NCBI RefSeq assembly: GCF_030867145.1
Contig: NC_134440.1
Span: forward strand, 1,178,001 to 1,242,000
From: Opisthocomus hoazin
Taxonomy: Eukaryota; Chordata; Aves; Opisthocomiformes; Opisthocomidae
Direction of reading: 5' to 3'
Length of the DNA: 64,000 bases
The position numbers were made by a program, and so were the translations under genes. Under the pieces are notes generated by a model that did not search any database, was not told the DNA's origin, and saw only the letters and a list, made by a program, of their open reading frames with translations. Below are positions 9,453 through 19,900 of this stretch, one piece after another. The stretch's first letter is position 1, and each line of letters starts with the position of its first letter.

Positions 9453-10345
9453 AATCACAGAATCACAGAATAGTAGGGGTTGGAAGGGACCTCTGTGGGT
9501 CACCCAGCCCAACCCCCTGCCCAAGCAGGGTCACCCACAGCAGGCTGCACAGGACCTTGTCCAGGCGGGTCTTGAATATCTCCAGAGAAGGAGACTCCAC
9601 AGCCCCTCTGGGCAGCCTGGGCCAGGGCTCCATCACCCTCAGAGGGAAGAAGTTCTTCCTCGGGTTCAGCTGGAGCTTCCTCTGCTCCAGTTTGTGCCCA
9701 TTGCCCCTTGTCCTGTCACTGGGCACCACTGGAAAGAGCTTGGCCCCATCCTCCTGACACCCACCCTGCAGATATTTAGAGGCATTTATGAGGTCCCCTC
9801 TCAGCCTTCTCTTCTCCAGGCTGAACAAGCCCAGCTCCCTCAGCCTCTCCTCGTAGGAGAGATGCTCCAGTCCCCTCACCATCCTTGTAGCCCTCCGCTG
9901 GACTCTCTCCAGTAGCTCCTCATCTTTCTTGAACTGGGGAGCCCAGAACTGGACACAGTACTCCAGATGGGGCCTCACCAGGGCAGTGTAGAGGGGAAGG
10001 AGAACCTCCCTCGTCCTGCTGGCCACACTCTTCTTGATGCACCCCAGGATCCCATTGGCTTTCTTGGCAGCCAGGGCACACTGCTGGCTCATGGTTAACC
10101 TGTTGTCCACCAGGACGCCCAGGTCCCTCTCCGCAGAGCTGCTCTCCAGCAGGTCCACCCCAAGCCTGTACTGGTGCATGAGGTTGTTCCTCCCCAGGTG
10201 CAGGACCCTGCATTTGGCTTTGTTGAACCTCATCAGGTTCCTCTCTGCCCAGCTTTCCAGCCTATCCAGGTCACACTGAATGGCAGCACAGCCTGCCGGT
10301 GTGTCTACCACACCTCCCAGTTTGGTGTCATGAGCAAACTTGCTG
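9453..10345 (-). mobile_element. CR1 LINE, 5'-truncated, 3' end of the reverse-transcriptase ORF
   Basis: The minus strand encodes about 300 residues of CR1 ORF2 C-terminus without a stop: [104 protein letters not shown]. The 3' end (low coordinates) has the CR1 tail, with ATTCTGTG repeats read on the minus strand. The insertion is truncated right at the catalytic FADD box, here FAHD. It cannot be active because the rest of ORF2 is missing. It lies between the convergent PLPPR3 and PTBP1 genes, in the PTBP1 orientation. Confidence 0.95.
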
Positions 10346-10875
10346 CAAACTTGCTGAGGGTACATTTAAAAAGACGGGAAGAGGCACGCTGGAGTCACCC
10401 ACAAGAACCAAATAATCCTTCCTAGGGCCTGTGCAGGAGCTGAACAGGAATCTCAGCTGCTGCCACGGGACATGAAACTGCGCTACAGCATCCAGCTCCG
10501 AGAGCTCCGACACACCCACAGCACAACACTACAGAGAGTAGTACATGTTTGACTGGAAAGTGGGTTATTCCACGGATATTAGCTAGAATATATGGAAAGT
10601 TTAGGAACATGAAGTAAAAAAGTGTTGGAGGGTGACAAAGGCAGAGCTGAACTCGCTGGGGCAGCGCAGGGCGGAGCAGAGCCGCAGCCACCGCTCCCAG
10701 GCTCGGCCTCGGCTCCTCAGCCCTCGCTCTGCAGACACGCACAGGGACAAACGCTCCGCCAGCCCAGAGGTATGTCAAGAGTCAGAGTTATACAACATGA
10801 GGCAGCTGGAATTACATTAGAAGGAAAAATCAGAAGCAAAATAGGCACAATAAAAAGATAGGAAAATCAGAAGCA
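10346..10875. other. Short intergenic spacer downstream of PTBP1
   Basis: No gene is seen. A GC-rich patch occurs at about 10640-10760. A 16-18-base direct repeat (core AATCAGAAGCAAA) occurs at about 10825-10840 and 10863-10877, just past the PTBP1 cleavage region. Confidence 0.5.
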
Positions 10876-10891
10876 AAGAGTACAGAAGAAA

Positions 10892-10897
10892 TTTATT
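10892..10897 (-). terminator. PTBP1 distal polyadenylation signal (AATAAA on minus strand)
   Basis: The minus strand reads AATAAATTTCTTCTG, followed by T-rich and TGTGCC-containing sequence that fits a downstream element. A second minus-strand AATAAA at 13504-13509, about 260 bases after the stop codon, could give a short 3' UTR. Confidence 0.55.
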
Positions 10898-13206
10898 GAA
10901 AGCACAAGTACAGACTGGCCAATAACTGCTTTCTACAATCTGAACAGTAAATAATGGAGCTACAGAAAGGTACAAAGGTTGTTATAAAATAGTTTTAATT
11001 TCATTTCTTTTTGCATTACAAACATTCTCTGAAAGAGGCAATGGAATTCTGATGTTGTGTACGCTTACCCTCCCCACCCCACCTTCCACAATACTGAACC
11101 TGTAATAGCTGTTATCAAAATATACAATACATCTGTTCACCATAAAAAACTGGGTTTTGCTGCCCCCTCATGTCTTACAACAGGTATAAAAAAATTATAA
11201 ATATGTACACCCTTTTGTTACTCACATTCTTTACATGCAAACACAGGGATCCAAAGGAAAAACCCACAATTGCCTGGGTTCCGGGGTTACCTCAACTCAT
11301 TTGCTTGCATTTTGCAAAATACACATCGCTGTGGGCTGACCGGGTCAGCGTCACCGGCCACCGGCCCACAGCCGTCCCCTCGGGCTGCGCAGGGCTCGTC
11401 GGGTGGAGTGCTGCCTGGGGCACGCTCCGGAGCACCGGCCAGTGCTCCCGGCCGCAGGAGGAACGGATTTTTCGCTTGGGGAAGGAGATGAGCAAACTAC
11501 CTCTAGCTGACAACAACTACCGACAGACCTGAATTCGCCCTCCCGACACAAGGTGCTGGCGAGGAAGCACGGAGCCTCCGGAGCAGCAGATCCCAAGGCC
11601 GCGCTCACAGGCACCCGAAACCAGCGCCCGCTCCTCAGCTGAACGCTCAGCTCACCCGGGGCAACGCTTCCACTGCGGATGTTCCGCACTCCTCGGCCAC
11701 GAACCGAAGACCGAGGCCGACGAGGACCACCCGCCTCAGCCAGCAGCCCAAGTGGAACCCTCACTCGGCCCTCACACGCTTCTCCAGCACAATTCACATC
11801 CTCAGAGTTCAGGGAGGAACTAAGAAAAGTTAAGACTTTTCCAAACACTCAGTGCTAGGCAAGTCAAGAGCTCCCACACTAAGCAAGGAAATCGTAACTT
11901 GCAACACTAAGACAATTAAAAAACAAACTTTGGTCCACAATTTGCAGAAAAACCCTGAAAAAAAAGTACAAGATTCTTGTTATTTTGCATCCGAACAGGT
12001 TGCAGGTTAGAGGGAAATGTAAGGCAACACTGGATTACACAAAATAGAAGGCAGAATGGCCTGGGAAAGAGCTGTAAGCCAGAGAAAAAAAAAAGTTGTA
12101 TCATTGGGAAAAAAAACGATCTGCTGCATTCTACTTTTAATAAATTCCCTTCCTATAGCTTAAGATCTGGGCTTATAGGTTAAAAAGGTAAAAACTTGAG
12201 CCTGGGTCCTTTCACTTCAATGCACAAGCTATTGGTGCTTGTTACCTCAAACGCTTTGCTCGACACGTTTAATCGGTTTCGTTACACTACTCGTCCTCAG
12301 TCATGACCTCAGCCTGGTAACTAAATTCCTGCCCTACAGTTTCAATTACAAAAAAAAAAATAAAATAAGAAAGTACAGTATACAAGGGTAATACCACAAA
12401 GGAGTAAATTTAGATTACGCTTATACCATCTTATCATTCTATAAAAAGGTACTTAAACTATTTCTTTTGCATATAAAGAGATTAGAATATTTGGTCAACT
12501 GGAAATATTGCTAGGCACAGATGACAGCAACGGCATTCAAAAAGTATAATACAAGAATTAAAACAAAAAGCTCAAATGCTGAAGACATGCTATAAGAATG
12601 ATGGCAGAGCTACATTGGTCTTGTTAATCTCAAATTAGGGGCACGAAGGTGACTCCTGTGAACACCCTTCTAATGTGGGGTAGCCAATAACTCTTCAAAT
12701 CCTAGCCAAGTATTTAGATATATATACACACACACAATTTTGACAAACTCTTAATGATTCGTCTTCACAAGTGTCCAACAGTGGTTAATTTCGTATCTTG
12801 ATCAATGCTCTTGCGAAGGGCAGAGCCTGCTGTCTCGCTATCGACAAAGGAATGTAATTTGGTCTCGGGAATGCTTCCCCATCCAGACCTTTCTGCTTAG
12901 TCTGAACGTTACGGACAAAGGATCTTAAGCAACTCCCACCTGACGGTGTGCAGGCGGCCACACACCGCCAGCAGACTGGGAAGTGGCATGAAGACACATG
13001 ATACTACGCAGATTGCGACATTTCACAGGCAGTGGGATACAACTGCCTGAAGAGTCGAAGCCCAATATTTTCTTTATCCACTTTGCCAGCTTCACTTGTC
13101 CTTCGCTGCACCCAGCTGATCAGTAAGCCGGAGCTCACTCCTTCCCCTCAACTCTCCCAATCCACTCCCTGCAGTTCAGATGTTTTCCCCAAAGAAACGA
13201 AAGGTT

Positions 13207-13214
13207 TAAGGCAC
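13207..13214 (-). promoter_or_regulatory. miR-124 8mer seed site in PTBP1 3' UTR
   Basis: The minus strand reads GTGCCTTA, the complement of miR-124 positions 2-8 plus the adenine opposite position 1. miR-124 repression of PTBP1 is an established switch in neuronal differentiation. This site is about 550 bases after the stop codon, so both possible 3' UTRs may not contain it: the short form ending near 13500 would lose it. Confidence 0.7.
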
Positions 13215-13767
13215 AGGACAGCAGATGCACAGTTAAGGTAGGATCAATGCAACTTATTGTTGTGCTGGGCGAGTTGGGAGCTCCTGTACACCATGCATTT
13301 TGCAAAATCCTGACTCAAAGGCGCTAAAGTGAATTTACACAGTGGTTTTAGGTCTTTCAAGGCATGGATGGGTAAAGAAAATAAAAAAGGCATCAATGTG
13401 AAACCTGATAAACTTGTTAGGATCTGCTTTTTGGGGAGAAGGAGCAGGAAGGGAGGGGAATTTCCCAGAGCAGGTTCCAAAGTGTAAACTTGAACTTGTG
13501 ATTTTTATTTGAACAGTCAAGATTGTTACCCATCACCGCAAGGTTAGCAATATGAATTAGACTTAATTTTTTTTAAAAACCGGTAAACTGATTTCTCTTT
13601 AAAAAAATAAAATCTCTGGTCTTTTAAGGTCACTTCAGCTGCATTTTTAAAGTGGCTTTTTTTCTGGAATGATGGAAGTTGAAACCCTAGTGTTCAGCCT
13701 TTCAAGGTCAAGGCTGAACCCAAGAGGTTTTAAGTCAAGTCCATTTTGTCTCACACCTTCCAAAGCT

Positions 13768-13900
13768 TTAAATGGTGGACTTCGAGAAGGACACACGCAG
13801 GTGATGATTCTCACCCAGGTCATGATTATGGAGCTCAATGATTGATTGAATGGCTTCTTCCACAGAGCCCATCTGGATCAGAGCCATTTTACGGTCCTTC
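13768..13900 (-). CDS. PTBP1: PTBP1 exon 15 (end of RRM4, stop)
   Basis: One base plus 43 codons and TAA. The acceptor is TCTTGTCAG; the codon split CA|G restores Gln with exon 14 (14372-14295, 78 bases, [20 protein letters not shown]). It encodes [19 protein letters not shown] and ends in SFSKSTI. Confidence 0.97.
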
Positions 13901-16900
13901 CTGACAAGACAGAAGTTTGTCACATTCAGTACTACCACATGCAGAGCTTTCCCAACTCGACACAAGCTTTCTTATCCAGCACGCCAAGCCAGCAGAAGAT
14001 TAACTACCCGCGCAATTGCAATACACGTTTTACATGGACGAGTACACCTATATGATAAACGTGCATACCCAAACTTCTCACTCGGCTGCCTTAGCTTTCT
14101 TCAACTCACACTCACCATGGACTCAATCCAGGGCTACTCTGGAATTCTTTACTCCAGAGAGTCAAAGGCTACATTACTGATGATTCTGCTCACCTTTCAC
14201 TTAGCCCGAGTTGGACTTCGATCAGAACTAAGTACTTCTACCCTTCTCATACTGGAAAGCCCAGTTTAAGCACAGGATGTAAGAGAACACTTACTGGAAG
14301 AATTTGAATCCTTTGACCATTCCACCATTGCTTGAAAACAACATCTTAAGGTCTTCTTCTGTTACTGAAGGTCTGAAAAATAGTTTTTCCAGTCAAATGT
14401 ACGTTAACAGACTAAGTTAATCTCTTAAAACCCATTCTCAGAGCCCTTTCTAAGTTCTCTGCCAGCAGCTTCTTGGACTAGAAACGCTATGAGGAACAGC
14501 GGGAAGATGGGCAAGCTTTCCCCCTGCTAGCAGCAAAGCGCTGACTGTATTTACTCTCACTGAATTTGCAAACATTTTTACACTCAGCCATACAGGAACG
14601 CTCCATCCAGGTACTTACGGAATATTGGACAGATGAAGAGTGGCAGAAGGGGGAAAGATGTTTTGGAAATTTTTGGAGCCTGGTTTCTTGAAACGATGGA
14701 GAGGGGAATTTCCATAGTCTTTAGTCAGACCTTGGTCTTCCTGTCCATCGCGGGGAAGCTGCACTGTCTGGTGCTTGGACAATGTTATACGGATCGGCTT
14801 CCCGTGAAGCTTCTGGCCATTTAAATGGCTCATGGCTGCAATGGTTAAAGACAGCACTGACTACAATGGTACTTCACGGTTTTGTTCAGATGTTTAAATC
14901 AAAGCTAGAACTTCATTCTACTTCTTCCCTATGCAGATACCACATCCTCCAGGAACTGCCTGTCAGGCACTGTTACTCTGCCTTACTGTATTGTTTATTC
15001 TGGTTTCCCTCTAGGTTATCCTGCACAAACGAACTGTACCTTCTCCCGAGCTGCCCCAAATCCACACAACATACAAAGGCGAGCAATTAAGTGCCAGGAC
15101 AGGTTTTGGGTCTTTTTTTGACAGAGAAGAAAGCACTGCTGTTAGAGCCTGAACTACCCATTAGGTCCCTTAATGCTAACAGTTTGATACTTTTAAGCGT
15201 GCTTACCAAGCTGGGCCTGGTTTCCATCAGTCATCTGAACTAGGGCATTCTCTTTCTTATTAAATAAAATCTTCACCCTCTGCACATCACCATAGACTCC
15301 TTCAAAAAGTGAGGAAACAAAAATAGTCTTAAGTAGGGGAAAAAATGAAGTCTCATTCAACTTAGTATTAGCTAAGCAATCCAACAGCAAAAACATTCAT
15401 TCACAACCAGAACTGATCTCATTCCAACCATGTTACTTATTCTGCTCTGATTAAGGAAAATTGTTATGTAGCAGAATAATAATGGAACAATACATTAAAG
15501 AAAAGACACTGGGTTTCAGCAAAAAGCAAAAATCTTACTGCCAGAAGACTGGACAATTTAGCATGCTATCACAATTTAAAACTCTTATAAAAGACATGCA
15601 AAGCAATAAACCATGCATAACTGAACATAAAATAAAGGCAAACTAAATTAAATAGCAAACTAAGTAAACAATGTAAAAATGAAATTACGCATTCAAAAAA
15701 TGGCAAACTGCAAACTGTACATTTCTGAAGTACCAAAAAAGTAATCTCAAATAAATGAAAAACAAGGTAATAAAAAGTGTGAATAATAACATACCGAAAA
15801 GAATAAAGAGGCATTGGGGTGTAACTCTCTTTAGAGAACAGCAGAGCAAGGCAGCGGAGGGACAGGGAAGAGGTAAGGAATCGAAGGGGAGAGCGAGGTT
15901 GCACAAATCGTCCACAACGAGGAAGGGCAGAGTCCCCGCAGGAAATGGCGAAATTGGTTGATGGATGATGAAGTTTTCAAGATGGTTAATATTGAAGGGC
16001 AGGTTGGTTTCCGAAGAGCAGGGTTTTTTTTTTTTTTTTTTGGAAGGGGAATGTTTTTATTTTTTGTTTCAAGCAACAACAGGAAGCAGAAGTACCGTGC
16101 AGTCAGTTGGCAAAGAAATTCCGGATCAGGGGAAGAAAAAAAATTCAGGGATGGGGAGAAAAGAAAAAAAGTAGCAAAAAACACAGGTCAGTAAATACAT
16201 AAGGAAATATGTAGTGTTCCATCAGTCAGATTTATAGAATTCTACATACAATAACTTGTTCACAGAAACAGTTAATAGGTTTTACCTAGTGGAACACAAT
16301 GATACAGAAAAGGCATTTTTACTTAAGATATACAAAGAAGTACGAGACAGTATCACAACAGAGTGACTTCTACACGCTTTAATATTGAGTTAATTTGCAA
16401 TGGTATTCCCTAAAATTTGACTATTTTCTCTGATTACAAGAATTTCTTAGAAGAAATGACTTTATGGGCCAAGTCAAAACCACAGCTGTATTTGCTGCTT
16501 TAGGACCAGTGACTACAGGAAGCAATCCCTCTTGCAATACTTAGCTGTAGCAAAACAAGGGAAGTCCAGTTTAGATACCGATCACTCTTTTGAAGCAAAA
16601 GATTATCCAGATGAGCAGTTAATACCACTACGAAAAACCTTGGAGGTCTGCTAGAAGCGCCTGCTATAAAGGAACTTGGTACCTCATTTGCAACAGATCT
16701 ATTTCCTTCCATCTCCATGGCTTGACCTCGGAATACAGAAACCCAGAAGTGTTGTTACTTATCGAGAAAGGCAGGAAAAGCATCTCTGCTCCCAGTGACA
16801 ACACTAACTTTGCATGCAGACAAAAGCCTGCATTCAAAGTAAAAGTCAATGCAAGCTGAGACACGCAGACTTCTTCCGCTCATCATGGAAAGGAAAAATG

Positions 16901-19900
16901 GGAGTCATTTCAGTTTCCATGATCCCAACTCAAAATAAACCTGACACGTCATCGCAGAGTAGTCACTCCAGAGAAATACTGTCTCTTAACTAACTGGTTG
17001 TGGCACAGGTAAGTTTCTACAACACTGATTATACAGGCAATGGAAAAAGTTTCAGGTCTGTTAGTTCACAGCTTCAGTACAAGTATCAAAGTCTCTCTAG
17101 CCCAAAGATAAGCTGGATGGATAGTGAAGAGTTCAAAAAAATACAAGGCATGAAATAACTGCTTGCTCCTACTTAAACAAGAACTGTGCCCACTGTTCAG
17201 CCACTGCTCAGAGCTGTGAGCACGTCCAAATCAGAGGTACAGCACAGTCCTGTCACTGCCATCCAGACAAGGCAAAACCATCCCAGGAAACACACACCGG
17301 ACAGTACTACACTGGTCGAGAGTAATGACACCAGCTCTTTGTGTTTAAGACTTCTGTTTGAACGGCAAGCCACTGGGACCGAGCCAGAGACAGCAGCTCC
17401 CAGAATGGCAGAGGAGTTCCCAGGTAGCAAGAGCAACCATACTGCAGTCCCTGCCATTATTTCATGCCCTGAAGAAAACAGTAATGACAGATAAAAACAG
17501 CAGTCTGAAATGCTGATTTGATTGGTTCATCTCATCCAGAGTTAAATTTTTTTATCGTTCATCACATCCAGACTTCCCCTTTGATGCAAAAGAGCTTTTG
17601 CAGTTACTCTGACATCACTGGTGAGTTTTACAGCTTTGCAAAGTAGTATTAACTTGTGTGCACATTCCCACCAGTTAAAGGGTTTTTCAGCAGAGACTCC
17701 TCACACTCTGCTGCACACACTAGAAGATTCTACACTTTCAATCCAACAAAGAGTCAAAAGCCAACTGAAGAAAAATCCAAGATACCCGTATCAAATTCTC
17801 TCATTATGCTTTCATTCATCATTTTTGTTCAAATATTACTTTATTTTTAAAGAAACCCAAATATTTCAACTCACTAAGTAGAATTGAAAATGTAAACTGT
17901 GAGCTGTTAAGGGGTGTAGCTAAGGAAAAACTTCCAGGAATCTTGGAAAGGGAAAATGTGCAAGCACATGGCAGAGGAAATACTGCACAGGTACGAGGTC
18001 AAGCTGGCAGGGGTCCAGACACTACACAGAAAGAGCAGAGGTCAGAATGAACTCTCTCTGTAGTTCTGAATTAATTATTAAAAACTACAACATGCTAAGG
18101 AAAAGAGAGAATGGACATGACTATTCTGTGACCCAAATGACAACAGTCCATAGGAGCTGTGAGGGAGACTCCAAATGAGAGCGAGGAAGGGACAGGCATT
18201 GTAGTCTTTATGGGGCAAGAGCAGGCAGGCAGCATCCTTGGCTTTGAACCAAAGAAGAGCAAAATCTTAATCTGAGATGGGCTTTCTCATTTCCCTTCAG
18301 CAACTAGAGTACTGATCTGCTTTGAGTTTGAGCACAGCATCTGCTTTTCTCTAGTTTTGCCGTTTCCTTTAGGATACAGTAGGATTTCATTTTCAATGAG
18401 TTTCAGCACAATCTGTCTTCAGAAAGTGAAAGCAGAGGTAACAGGAAGGAGAAAACAAGTAAAGTTAGGACTCCACTAACCTCAGGACTCAGATTGCTAA
18501 CCAGCAGAACAGAGTTCCCTGCCCCAGTGAGGCCGGGAATGGCAATCCGTCCTGCTGCAGCCGCTGCTGCTGCTGGGATAGCCAAAGGAGCTAGTGCTCC
18601 ATGAACATTTGGAACTGGCAGGCCTGGAAATTAGAGAATATTAACCAGTAAAGAAATTAACAGCAAGTACTCTAGTGTATTCGCTGCACCAGAAGGGAGA
18701 ACAGCACGCCTTCAGTAACATGCAAGTAACCACTCAAAACACAGTGACCAGATATCCTAAGAGCAACGGGAGCCTCCAATTCTGGTGCTGCAGGAAATGT
18801 TCTAATTTCTAACAGTCTTTGCTCTTGCAGTGCCTGGTGCTTAACAGGTGCCTCAGCACCATCTTGTTGACTACAATCTTTTTGCACGTTTCACAAGAAG
18901 CGGAATCAGCACAAAGCCTCGGCTCTGTTGGTGCAGGAAAGGTATCGCAAACAGTGCATCTGTAAGGGTCTTTCAACCAGTGCATGCCAAAAATGCTTGT
19001 TCTTTAACCATGCATAGAACAATCAGGTACTGTATGCCACCATCAGCTCATCTCCTCTTGAATGAAGAAACATTAAGGTTTTATTTACAGGCATTTCTAG
19101 GTCCCTCACAGTAACAGCTGGCACCTCACTGCATTAGCCCTCCAAAGAGAGGAGCTTGAGAGTTCAAGAACCACTCACTAGTGAGCACTGAAACGACCTG
19201 ACTTCTTGAAGTGGCACTGTGCACCTCCCCAGCAGGACAGGGCATCAACAACGCATTGGTGGTTCAGTCTGATCTGTGCTTGTTTGTCATAAGCAAGGAA
19301 TTCCATCCACTTACAAGAAAGTCAACATAGCTTGGTACACCACGAAAAACAAAGCAGAAATTGTTTAGTCTAGCACTCCAATGAGTGTATTCAGCACCTA
19401 AACCCCAAGTCTTTAATCTCCGACATTTGCCTACTTCTGGAAGTAGCAATAATTTGTTACCTGCAACATGAGCTGTAAACTTCGCAGTGCGACTGTAACA
19501 CTGTATGTAATTAGGCTCATGTTTAATTACTAGCTTTACACAGAACATTTAGGAAAAAATGGACAAAGATTCCTTGCTTTTGACCATGTTTACAGCTGTC
19601 AAAGTGAGTTCCCTATCTCTGCAACCACACAAGGAAATTAAAAATACAAAAATTCCCCCCCCATTATTCTAAATACTGCCTTTACTGTCTCCCATCCCAC
19701 TACTTGTTTGCCTCGTGTCACTGGGATATTGGCTAGCCAGAGGTGCTACAGCTGCACGCTCACATTCCTAGTTGAGATTATATACTGAAACACCATCCCC
19801 TTCTACACCTAAATCCCAGCATTTAGAATTTACACGACAATCCTCAACAAAACTAATCATTACAACGCTTTAAAACATCAAGATGCTTCAGCAATAGAAA

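Larger units (their letters stand above)
10876..13767 (-). other. PTBP1: PTBP1 3' UTR
   Basis: About 2.9 kb of A/T-rich DNA with a GC-rich insert at 11330-11790, lying between the PTBP1 stop codon and the distal AATAAA. It contains an 8mer match to the miR-124 seed (13207-13214) and a 7mer match to the miR-1/206 seed (12849-12855). Open frames here have no family resemblance. Confidence 0.65.

Noticed and set aside
16020-16042. Poly-T run as the tail of a minus-strand retroposed gene
   Set aside because: It is a lone homopolymer in PTBP1 intron 10 with no element or duplicated target next to it.
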